DNA of 23,342 nucleotides from CAYFFO01 sp964342485 (lineage in GTDB: Bacteria; Chloroflexota; Dehalococcoidia; Lucifugimonadales; CAJWER01), in assembly GCA_964342485.1 (NCBI GenBank), contig CAYFFO010000031.1, positions 1-23,342 of the forward strand, read 5' to 3'. The notes beneath the pieces were generated by a model, which searched no databases, was not told the origin of the DNA, and saw only the letters and a program-made list of their open reading frames with translations. Below, in pieces: positions 16,246-23,342 of this stretch (positions are counted from its first letter, which is position 1; the number at the start of each line of letters is the position of its first letter). The position numbers were made by a program, and so were the translations under genes.

Positions 16246-18789
16246 ATGAAAGACTATCAGCCACTAGACCTCACCAATATTTGCAACACCGCAGCAGATA
16301 AAATAAACCTCGGTATTTCATATGAACAGGGAAAATCAACCATGCGTGGTATCCCATTTATCATCGGGAATAATGCACATAACAACATGATTGTTGTATC
16401 TAGCAAAAAAATCGGAAAAATAAAAATCCCAATAGAGACCCAAGCCCACAGGATTATTGTTGCTCATCGCCTGCTTGAAGTGAGTAAGGATGCGCCTACA
16501 GGTATAAAAGTAGCTGATTATATATTTAACTATGATGATGGAAGCAAGATAAAAGAAGAAATACGGAATCACTTTGATATTTCAGACGATACCTCATCAA
16601 AAGGCCCATTTAAAGCAGTGTCCATAGACTACACCAGTTTACAGCCGAGAAACCAAGGTGACTTTGGAAATGCTGGAAAAAGACAGATGGAAGGGGTTCC
16701 TGGAAAAGAACTCCCATTTATACTGTGGACTTGGCAAAACAAAGAGCCTGATAAAGCCTTAACATCCCTAGAAATAGTTCCATCTGATGCTGTAATCGCG
16801 ATTGGAGGAATTACTATTGGGAATCTTGATGAACACCCATTCGCACGCCAAGGCCTACGTCCTGTAGGTATCAACTTGAAAGACAGTACAGATGCTTCAA
16901 CCCCATTCGATATAGAAGTTTCTGTCGACAGGGGCGAAGCGACATATCCCTATGCTCTACCTGAACAGTCTGCAAACGAGTTTTTGGAAGATCCTTCCAA
17001 AGGCTGGGGAGAAGCGCAGAACACGACATCCAATCCTTCATATGTTGAAATTTCAGCAATACCATCAGCAACTTTATCTGTCAAACAAAATGGTAAAACT
17101 ATTGCTAGCACAGAGTGGGGAAAACTTCAGAATGAATTAGAAGTAGATACGGTAAAGGCAAAATTCCAACTATTAGATCGAGGGAAAAATTGGGTTCATG
17201 TTAATGTAATAGACGAAGGGACAGGGAAACCAGTTCCTTGCAGAGTACATTTCCGATCTCCTGAAGGTATACCCTACCAACCTTACGGTCATCACAATCA
17301 CGTAAATTCCAATATGGATACTTTTCACTTTGACATAGGTGGTGACCTCCGGCTTGGCCAAATATCGTATGCCTATATAGACGGCACATGCCAGGGATGG
17401 CTACCCAGGGGGCAGGTACTTGTAGATATCTCCAGAGGATTCGAATACGAGCCATTAAGAACATCGGTAGAAATAAAACCTGGACAACGTGATTTAACAC
17501 TGAAGATAAAAAGATGGACCGATATGAATTCAAAAGGATGGTACAGCGGGGATTCTCATGTCCATTTTGTTGGCACACAAGGAGCCCACGCAGAAGCTCA
17601 AGGAGAAGACCTTGATATCGTAAATTTGCTTCAATCTCAATGGGGCAGTCTGTTCACAAACACAGAGGATTTCACAGGATATCCAAGCGTTTCCCAAAAT
17701 TCCGATAGTATAGTCTACGTGGGGCAAGAAAACCGACAGCATTTTTATGGCCACTTGATACTATGGGACCTAAAAAAACCGGTAATGCCTTGGTGCACTG
17801 GAGAATTCGGTGAATCAGAAATGGCAAGTACTATGGAAGCAACCTTAAGTGACTGGGCAGATCAGGCTCACGCACAAGGAGCAACAGTAGTGGCTCCTCA
17901 CTTTGGAGGACTTAATGGGGAAACTGCTGCATTAGTTGCCACTGGACGATTATCCGCTGTGGAAATGCATAGACAGAACAGAAATATGCACTGGGAATAT
18001 TACCGAACTCTAAATGCGGGTTATCAGTTACCTTTGCTCGGAGGAACAGACAAAATGTACAGTGACGTGCCTGTTGGAATGTACCGGACTTATGTAAAAA
18101 TGCAGGACGGAGAAGAATTTAATTACAAAAACTGGTGCGACAATGTCACTCGGGGAAGAACCTTCCACAGTGGAGGCCCAATAATAAATTTGACTGTGGA
18201 TGAGAAAGAGATAGGCGACACGATTAGGATTTCTGGTTCAGGAACTGTAGAAGTTGAAGCCTTGGCTGAAAGCATTTTGCCAATCTTCACTTTGCAAATT
18301 GTCCTTAACGGAAAAGTAGTTGCATCAACAGATTCAAAAGAAGGTACCGGGAAATTAAAAATCAGGGAATCAATAAAAATAGACCAGCATTCATGGATAG
18401 CTGCACGATGCGGCGGACCTGGATACTATGGGACAGAAGCTTTAGGTAGTTTTAAGTCTCCTTCATGGGCTAACCAATTCAGTGCTAACAAAGATATATT
18501 GGGAGCGCATTATGATGGATGGAGACGAGGAGTATTCGCTCATACATCACCAATATATATAGAATGTGGTGAAGATTGGTGGATGTTTGACGAAAAAACT
18601 GCCAGACATATGCTTACAGTGTTTGAAGGAGATATGTCATTCATGCGCAACATTACACATCAGCATGAACATGGGTCAGTTACTCATCACCATGGGCAGG
18701 ATGACCATTTAGAATATCTGTCTAAACCATTTATAGAAGCCAGAAATGCTGTCCTTAAGAAGATGGAAAAGTACGGCATTTTGCCATAA
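16246..18789 (+). CDS. CehA/McbA family metallohydrolase with PHP domain
   Basis: The 847-residue protein has a long N-terminal half of beta-rich character, then a PHP-type metallohydrolase domain. GWYSGDSHVHF gives Asp436, His438 and His440. PHFGG places another ligand at His552, and LGGTDKMYSD gives Asp602. This arrangement is that of the CehA/McbA group, named after carbaryl hydrolases, whose natural substrates are mostly unknown. The C-terminal 120 residues form a beta domain, then a His-rich segment (His805, 807, 809, 814-816, 821) that could hold metal. No signal peptide is seen. CAGGAG lies nine bases before the ATG. It is followed after 53 bp by a ROK kinase on the same strand. Hydrolysis of an ester, amide or phosphoester is inferred; the carbaryl activity should not be assumed. 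Confidence 0.85.
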   Translation: MKDYQPLDLTNICNTAADKINLGISYEQGKSTMRGIPFIIGNNAHNNMIVVSSKKIGKIKIPIETQAHRIIVAHRLLEVSKDAPTGIKVADYIFNYDDGSKIKEEIRNHFDISDDTSSKGPFKAVSIDYTSLQPRNQGDFGNAGKRQMEGVPGKELPFILWTWQNKEPDKALTSLEIVPSDAVIAIGGITIGNLDEHPFARQGLRPVGINLKDSTDASTPFDIEVSVDRGEATYPYALPEQSANEFLEDPSKGWGEAQNTTSNPSYVEISAIPSATLSVKQNGKTIASTEWGKLQNELEVDTVKAKFQLLDRGKNWVHVNVIDEGTGKPVPCRVHFRSPEGIPYQPYGHHNHVNSNMDTFHFDIGGDLRLGQISYAYIDGTCQGWLPRGQVLVDISRGFEYEPLRTSVEIKPGQRDLTLKIKRWTDMNSKGWYSGDSHVHFVGTQGAHAEAQGEDLDIVNLLQSQWGSLFTNTEDFTGYPSVSQNSDSIVYVGQENRQHFYGHLILWDLKKPVMPWCTGEFGESEMASTMEATLSDWADQAHAQGATVVAPHFGGLNGETAALVATGRLSAVEMHRQNRNMHWEYYRTLNAGYQLPLLGGTDKMYSDVPVGMYRTYVKMQDGEEFNYKNWCDNVTRGRTFHSGGPIINLTVDEKEIGDTIRISGSGTVEVEALAESILPIFTLQIVLNGKVVASTDSKEGTGKLKIRESIKIDQHSWIAARCGGPGYYGTEALGSFKSPSWANQFSANKDILGAHYDGWRRGVFAHTSPIYIECGEDWWMFDEKTARHMLTVFEGDMSFMRNITHQHEHGSVTHHHGQDDHLEYLSKPFIEARNAVLKKMEKYGILP

Positions 18790-18842
18790 AATTATATGAC
18801 CCTAAAATATTTCCAATCTTTAAAAACTTTCGGGACTAACAG

Positions 18843-19718
18843 ATGACCAAAATATGGGGTGGCATAGAAGCTGGAGGATCTCATTTTGTATGTGCAGTAG
18901 GAACAGGACCAGATAACATAATTGATGAAGTAACTTTTCCTACCACTACACCAAGTGAGACATTGCGAAAAACAATAGCTTTTTTCGCTAACCGTAAGAA
19001 TATTTGCGGTATTGGTATAGGCTCTTTTGGGCCAATAGATCTGGACGTTACCTCAGATACATTTGGATGGATCACATCTACCCCTAAAGTTGAATGGCAA
19101 AACACAGACTTTCTCGATAAAGTAGAGAAAACTCTATCTATACCCACCAGAATCGATACCGACGTCAACGCTGCGGCATTATCAGAATATCTATGGGGGA
19201 ATGCTCAAAACGTAGACAATTTCATGTATATCACGGTTGGGACTGGTATTGGTGGCAGTACCTTAATCAATGGGAAACCAATACCAAGTCTCACACACAC
19301 AGAATTTGGTCATATCCAAATACCGCGAAATAAAGACATCGATGATTTCACAGGATGCTGTCTGTATCATCAAGATTGCCTAGAAGGCCTAGCATCCGGG
19401 CCTGCCATATTGATGCGCTGGGGTTATGAAGCCCACAAATTAGAAAAGTCTCATCCGGCGTGGGAGTTGGAGGCTCATTATTTAGGTCTAGCGATTACCA
19501 ATGCTGTTTGTACCCTCTCGCCAAAACGAATAATCATAGGGGGCGGAATAATGAAACATCCACTGCTTCTGGGTCAAGTAAGATTGAAAACACAAGACAT
19601 CCTCAACAACTACATCCAGTCCAAATCTATATCATCACGAATAGAAGAATATATTGTGCCTCCGAAACTTGGAGACCGTGCAGGAGTATTGGGCGCAATC
19701 GCACTAGCTAAAAGTTAA
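18843..19718 (+). CDS. ROK family kinase, fructokinase type
   Basis: The 291-residue protein has an N-terminal phosphate loop (GGIEAGGSHFVCAVG) and GIGSFGPIDL at about 58-67. DTDVNAAALSEYLWG contains Asp107, the catalytic base. The ROK zinc site is visible as His157 (FGHIQI) with Cys173, His176 and Cys179 in TGCCLYHQDCLEGLASGPAI. The CLEGLASGPAI ending is typical of bacterial zinc fructokinases such as the B. subtilis GmuE/YdhR group. No DNA-binding helix-turn-helix is present, so it is a kinase and not a ROK repressor. It should phosphorylate fructose or a related hexose with ATP in the cytoplasm. The ribosome site is weak. It ends 12 bp before a convergent gene. Confidence 0.92.
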   Translation: MTKIWGGIEAGGSHFVCAVGTGPDNIIDEVTFPTTTPSETLRKTIAFFANRKNICGIGIGSFGPIDLDVTSDTFGWITSTPKVEWQNTDFLDKVEKTLSIPTRIDTDVNAAALSEYLWGNAQNVDNFMYITVGTGIGGSTLINGKPIPSLTHTEFGHIQIPRNKDIDDFTGCCLYHQDCLEGLASGPAILMRWGYEAHKLEKSHPAWELEAHYLGLAITNAVCTLSPKRIIIGGGIMKHPLLLGQVRLKTQDILNNYIQSKSISSRIEEYIVPPKLGDRAGVLGAIALAKS

Positions 19719-19730
19719 ATCTAAACACTA

Positions 19731-20561
19731 TTATTTGTTTGTATTAGACGCTTTGAGTTCTTTTTTCCAAGATGGATGCATAGTAACTGTATCCCAAATG
19801 TCATTGAAATCTATCTCATTTTTTTTAGACCAATCAACATTAGATGCAGCATCCTGTTTAATCCTGGTCTTCCACACCACAATTGGAGCTTCGACAGCTC
19901 GTTTCAAAAACACTATCGTTTTTAAAATGGCAGTCATAGTGACTTCAGAAATTTCATATCCAGATGCGTATAGAACCTCATATCCATCCCGCATAATACA
20001 ATCAAGGCCAGCTTTCTTTTCAAGAAGCGTTGGATACTCATCTCCGTTAAACTCGATATTAACAACTATCCCTCCCCTCCTGCTCTTACGAACATCAGGT
20101 GGTATCTTTAACCTGGGCAACCCTGTATTGTTAGTACCTGAAAAATAAGTGCTCGCTATCTCACTCAACCCGGCTATCTGCTCCTTCTCCGGAAGGTCAG
20201 ACTTCGGCTTCTGTTCGACAACCGCCGTTGCCTCACATCCTTTGAATAAGCTCTGAGCCGCTTGTTTTGAATCCGTTTCATCAGATTTAGTCATAGATAC
20301 AGATGACATAGTTGGCTGTGCCGCAGGTGTTGGTGAAGGAGTAACCTCAGTCTTGGTAACAGCAGTAGATGCAGAAATCGGAGCTTTTGTTGGAACTATA
20401 ACGACTTGGGTAGGAGTTGTCTTAACCTCTTTTACCACAGGCACAGGTGTATTGGCTATTAATGCAACCTCTTTCACAGCCTTTACATTCTGTTCTTCCG
20501 ACGAAGACCCACACCCAATTACGAAAAGTAGAATTAGACCTATACATATACGAACCCACAT
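19731..20561 (-). CDS. lipoprotein of unknown function with Thr/Pro/Val linker
   Basis: I do not recognise the family. From the ATG at 20561 the protein has 276 residues. It begins with a short basic stretch and a hydrophobic helix ending in the lipobox FVIGC with Cys17, so it should be lipid-anchored outside the cytoplasmic membrane. Residues about 20-95 are a low-complexity linker rich in Thr, Pro, Val and Ala, including repeats of the PTP/TPSPTPA type. The C-terminal 150 residues look folded (LPRLKIPPDVRKSRRGG, then a VVNIEFNGDEYPTLLEKK segment, then a mixed alpha-beta tail). A longer frame begins at GTG 20582, but GGGAAGGA at 20580-20573 fits the ATG start better. It is convergent with the kinase gene. 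Secretion is well supported; function is open. Confidence 0.8.
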   Translation of the reverse strand: MWVRICIGLILLFVIGCGSSSEEQNVKAVKEVALIANTPVPVVKEVKTTPTQVVIVPTKAPISASTAVTKTEVTPSPTPAAQPTMSSVSMTKSDETDSKQAAQSLFKGCEATAVVEQKPKSDLPEKEQIAGLSEIASTYFSGTNNTGLPRLKIPPDVRKSRRGGIVVNIEFNGDEYPTLLEKKAGLDCIMRDGYEVLYASGYEISEVTMTAILKTIVFLKRAVEAPIVVWKTRIKQDAASNVDWSKKNEIDFNDIWDTVTMHPSWKKELKASNTNK

Positions 20562-20728
20562 AGTCGATGATATCCTTCCCACTAAGCTTAATAATCCGTT
20601 AAACCGCCACGCTAAACCAGAACGCTTCGTCAGTCAAGCTTATTTTTTTGAGATATCATTGTAACTATATCTATGTCAATACCAAATCTTCCATCCTTTT
20701 CCATTAATATTTCAATAGGAGATTACAC

Positions 20729-21718
20729 TTGCTCGTTGCAGTGACAGGAGCGACAGGACATCTAGGCAATAATCTGATCAGACAATTAATATCCCAAGGC
20801 TACAGGGTACGAGCAGTAGTACGAGACCTGTCAACTATCCAAGCCATTGATGGTAACGATATGGATATTAAATATGGTGACATAAACGATTTTGATAGCC
20901 TAGAAAATTCATTCAAAGGAGTGGAGCAGGTTTTTCATTTAGCCGGACTTGTTTCCATAATGCCCAGAATGCATAAACAGCTCCATAAAATCAACGTCTC
21001 CGGTACAATTAATGTCATTGAAGCCTGTAAAAAATTTAAGGTGGGACGCCTGGTATATGTAAGCTCAATTCATGCTATCCCTCTGCCTCCTGCAGGTGAG
21101 ACTATTAACGAAAGGAGCCCACTCAACCCTAAAAAAATACATGATGGTTATGGACAATCGAAAGCTCTCGCAACACAAGCAGTACTTGAAGAATGTAAAA
21201 AGGGGGCACTGGATGCTGTTGTTTTATGTCCTACTGGCATAATTGGCCCATTCGATTTCAAAGGTTCAAGTATCGGCAAAGTTATCCAAATGTTTATTAA
21301 AAACAAAATACCAGCTTATTTGCCCGGCGGATATGATCTTGTAGATGTCAGAGACGTAGCTAATTCTATCCAAATTGCTGGCGAAATCGGAAAAATTGGC
21401 CAGCATTACATATTGTCAGGGCAACAAGTTCTCATCAAAGATATGTTTTTAGAAATTCAAAGAGTCACCGATATCGCCATGCCTAAATTCCAGATACCTG
21501 CAAATTTAGCTAAAGTTGTAGGGAGTTTGGCTGGATACAGCTATAGCCTGATAGGTAAAGATTCATTGATTACTTCGTACTCGGTCGCAACTCTGCTAAG
21601 CAACCATCTAATCTCTTCTTCCCTCGCTTACAAAGACCTAAATTTCAATCCTAGAAAATGGGAAATTTCTTTAAGAGATCAAATAGAGTGGATTGTAGAA
21701 AATGGATTGATCCGATAA
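20729..21718 (+). CDS. NAD(P)-dependent epimerase/dehydratase-like extended SDR
   Basis: The 329-residue protein has the extended SDR glycine loop GATGHLG (7-13), the NAG-equivalent LAGLVS near 71, and the catalytic pair Tyr141/Lys145 in DGYGQSK. YVSSIHA at 110-116 gives the Ser of the triad. The PTGIIGPFDFKGSS block and substrate half are those of dihydroflavonol reductase-like and NAD-dependent epimerase proteins. The start is TTG at 20729 with AGGAG seven bases upstream, placing the glycine loop right at the N-terminus as expected. Substrate (a nucleotide sugar, steroid-like or flavonoid-like ketone) is not readable. It is followed after 89 bp by a MDR dehydrogenase on the same strand. Confidence 0.9.
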   Translation: MLVAVTGATGHLGNNLIRQLISQGYRVRAVVRDLSTIQAIDGNDMDIKYGDINDFDSLENSFKGVEQVFHLAGLVSIMPRMHKQLHKINVSGTINVIEACKKFKVGRLVYVSSIHAIPLPPAGETINERSPLNPKKIHDGYGQSKALATQAVLEECKKGALDAVVLCPTGIIGPFDFKGSSIGKVIQMFIKNKIPAYLPGGYDLVDVRDVANSIQIAGEIGKIGQHYILSGQQVLIKDMFLEIQRVTDIAMPKFQIPANLAKVVGSLAGYSYSLIGKDSLITSYSVATLLSNHLISSSLAYKDLNFNPRKWEISLRDQIEWIVENGLIR

Positions 21719-21807
21719 TGGTAAAATCGCTATTTTTTTAGTTTTATCAATTAGGCTGTGATAATCTGCGATAATGGTCAGAATTTAGATATGAAGCGGG
21801 GTAATAT

Positions 21808-22779
21808 ATGACAAAAATGTTGCAACTTCGAAAACTTAGTGGAGTTAGAAATGTACAGATGGTCGAGACTGATATACCCAAACTTGAAGAAGATGAAATG
21901 CTTGTTAAGATAACCCGCAGTCTAATTAGCCGTGGATCAGAATTATTTGGACGATACATAGCAGAACAAGAGCGTCCGGACCATGCCATGGGATATTCAG
22001 ACGCAGGTATTGTAGTAGATATCGGTTCGAAAATAATGGACGTAGATCTGGGACAAGCAATGGCTATGGGATCACCACACGCTGAATATGCATCTGGAAA
22101 ACTGGGGGAAAATGGTAATGCTTTCCCTATGCCTAAAAATATGAGTTTTGAGACAGCTTCGTTTCTACCATTAGTGTCTGGTGCTGCAGCCTGGACACTG
22201 ATACCACCAATGAATTCAGGTGAAACAGTTGTAGTCATGGGACAAGGACTAGTTGGAAATCTCTGTGCCCAAGCAGTTCGTCAGAGGAAACCAGGCAGGG
22301 TAATTACTATTGATTCTATAAAACTTCGATGTGACATATCAAAGGAATGTGGGGCTGATGAAGTCATCAATATAACAAATACTGACTCCGTACAAGCTGT
22401 TCTCGATATGACTAACGGAAAAGGCGCCGATATTGTCTTTGAATGTGTTGGAACAGCCGGTGGCGGTAAGAGTTTTGAGCAAGCATTGAAGATGGTAAAA
22501 CGAGACGGTGTTGTTCATCTAATTGGACACATACATCAGGGAGGTTTTTACCAGCTAGATAATTCCATCATGAATAAGATGGTTATAGGCGGTTATTATA
22601 AAACTATCGGAAGATTAGCAAGGTTAAATCTTGCCGCTGAAATGTTGATGGATGGCCGTGTTAACATAGAACCCCTTATAACCCACCAAATACCTGGGCG
22701 TGAGGCCGACAAAGCCTATCACCTGCTTTATCAAAATCCAGAAGAAGCTCTGGGAGTAGTACTAAACTGGGAGTTATAA
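21808..22779 (+). CDS. medium-chain (MDR) alcohol dehydrogenase-like protein, zinc-free
   Basis: The 323-residue protein has a GroES-like N-terminal domain and a Rossmann domain with GQGLVG (145-150) and the following acidic residue Asp169 that favours NAD(H). It ends with a typical MDR tail (PLITHQIPGREADKAYHLL). The catalytic zinc ligands of alcohol dehydrogenases are missing: the usual Cys near 42 is replaced in SLISRGSELF, and GHE is replaced by AMGYSDAG near 60. The structural four-Cys lobe is also absent. It therefore belongs to the zinc-free branch that includes bi-domain and BchC-like oxidoreductases; the reaction is not known. The ATG at 21808 has a weak GCGGGG site. It stands alone or with the SDR gene upstream. 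Confidence 0.85.
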   Translation: MTKMLQLRKLSGVRNVQMVETDIPKLEEDEMLVKITRSLISRGSELFGRYIAEQERPDHAMGYSDAGIVVDIGSKIMDVDLGQAMAMGSPHAEYASGKLGENGNAFPMPKNMSFETASFLPLVSGAAAWTLIPPMNSGETVVVMGQGLVGNLCAQAVRQRKPGRVITIDSIKLRCDISKECGADEVINITNTDSVQAVLDMTNGKGADIVFECVGTAGGGKSFEQALKMVKRDGVVHLIGHIHQGGFYQLDNSIMNKMVIGGYYKTIGRLARLNLAAEMLMDGRVNIEPLITHQIPGREADKAYHLLYQNPEEALGVVLNWEL

Positions 22780-23053
22780 TTCATCTTAATAAGTATAAAT
22801 CAAGATATCTGGACGCAAACAATCCACATACCTACAACTCGATGTTAAAATTCCTATGAATAAGTGTATGAAACTATTAGTAGCAATTGCCCAAGATCCG
22901 ATAGAAATTTAACAATTGGAAACCTTCCTAGTCTACACAACGAAATCAAGAATGCAAACCAGTCTATTTACCATGTCAAATCATCCTGTCACACATACAA
23001 CTACCTGTAATACATAGATAACAGCCCCTTCATACCAATTAAAAGTTCTAATA
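22780..23053. other. intergenic space with no recognised feature
   Basis: This 274-bp stretch lies between convergent genes. It holds only very short open frames without ribosome sites. I see no rho-independent hairpin and no tRNA-like fold. Confidence 0.5.
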
Positions 23054-23342
23054 TTACTTAGACCTATCTCTTTCTTTCATCCGTGAAATATCTCGGTCTG
23101 TGAAAAATGGCTGAGCCTGAGTTACAAACTCATCCAGTGTTTCTTCTGGAGTTTTCTGACCAGTATCAAGTATTATTTTTTGTTTGATATCTGATTTGTC
23201 AAATGCCTGATCAAACCTCTCCATAACCAAATCCAAATCATTCTTGTTTACAATCTGGCGAGGATGAGGGTAATTCTTCATCCTTTCTATAATTATCTTT
23301 TTAGTAGCTTTAGTTAATATCAGTATCGTCTCGGGAGCAAAA
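23054..23342 (-). CDS. C-terminal part of a P-loop kinase-like protein, cut by the window end
   Basis: The frame is open from the window edge (23342) to the stop at 23054, giving 95 codons with the start outside. An internal ATG at 23281 would give a 75-residue protein, but the frame upstream encodes FAPETILILTKATKKIIIERM, which reads as the end of a beta strand and a lid helix. The following NYPHPRQIV and the helix-rich tail with DTGQKTPEETLDEF resemble the C-terminal region of nucleoside or adenylate kinase-like P-loop proteins. The Walker A motif would lie upstream, outside the window. Family call is moderate; the substrate cannot be read. Stop to the convergent MDR gene is 274 bp. Confidence 0.55.
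   Translation of the reverse strand, partial: FAPETILILTKATKKIIIERMKNYPHPRQIVNKNDLDLVMERFDQAFDKSDIKQKIILDTGQKTPEETLDEFVTQAQPFFTDRDISRMKERDRSK

Noticed and set aside
19735..20148. 137-codon open frame on the + strand opposite the lipoprotein gene
   Set aside because: The - strand frame has a lipobox, linker and a good ribosome site; the + strand frame has none of these.
20583..20648. TAAGCTT and AAGCTTA followed by seven T, resembling a terminator
   Set aside because: The stem is AT-rich with a loop of about 46 bases, and no + strand gene ends nearby; the T run is upstream of a - strand gene start.
21713..21778. Direct repeat CGATAATGGT at 21713-21722 and 21769-21778
   Set aside because: Only two ten-base copies, one of them at the end of a gene; in AT-rich sequence this is not enough to call a site.
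22857..22913. Short open frame of 18 codons on the + strand
   Set aside because: No ribosome site, no conserved motif, and such frames are expected by chance.
1..23342. CRISPR array, insertion sequence or phage gene
   Set aside because: No regularly spaced repeats, no transposase or integrase, and no terminal inverted repeats were seen.

Overview
The window is AT-rich bacterial DNA, densely packed with metabolic genes and without phage or transposon genes. It starts inside a tRNA-Ala(UGC). The gene mix (HyuA/HyuB hydantoinase, D-aminoacylase, CaiB CoA-transferase, CehA/McbA metallohydrolase, aldo/keto reductases, zinc-free MDR dehydrogenase, many TTG starts) resembles that of marine Chloroflexota of the SAR202/Dehalococcoidia type. 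This lineage guess is inference from gene content; no phylogenetic marker other than the tRNA end is present.

Layout. (1) 1-61: 3' part of tRNA-Ala. (2) 183-9870, + strand: a five-bladed propeller glycosidase-like protein, HyuA, HyuB, a serine beta-lactamase-fold hydrolase, an N-acyl-D-amino-acid deacylase and a homocysteine S-methyltransferase-family protein, with gaps of 37-146 bp. (3) 9893-12929, - strand: a D-2-hydroxyacid dehydrogenase followed in transcription by two aldo/keto reductases. (4) 13058-13543, + strand: a membrane-anchored thioredoxin-like protein whose frame is interrupted by a single TGA exactly at the first active-site Cys, followed by a hairpin that fits a bacterial SECIS. 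I read it as a selenoprotein, which ordinary gene calling would split or miss. (5) 13634-14836: CaiB/BaiF CoA-transferase, convergent with an MFS transporter (14857-16044, -). (6) 16246-19718, + strand: a large CehA/McbA-type PHP metallohydrolase with a His-rich tail, then a ROK fructokinase. (7) 19731-20561, - strand: an unknown lipoprotein. (8) 20729-22779, + strand: an extended-SDR NAD-dependent epimerase-like protein and a zinc-free MDR oxidoreductase. (9) 23054-23342, - strand: C-terminal end of a P-loop kinase-like protein running off the window.

How the genes may work together. The first block reads as scavenging of amide- and imide-type organic nitrogen: ATP-dependent ring opening (HyuAB), a serine amidase/esterase, and removal of acyl groups from D-amino acids. 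The following oxidoreductases, CoA-transferase and transporter suit uptake and oxidation of the carbon skeletons. No substrate can be fixed from sequence alone.

The most notable item is the UxxC thioredoxin-like candidate at 13058-13543. No selA, selB, selC or selD gene lies in this window, so whether the host can insert selenocysteine must be tested elsewhere in the genome.
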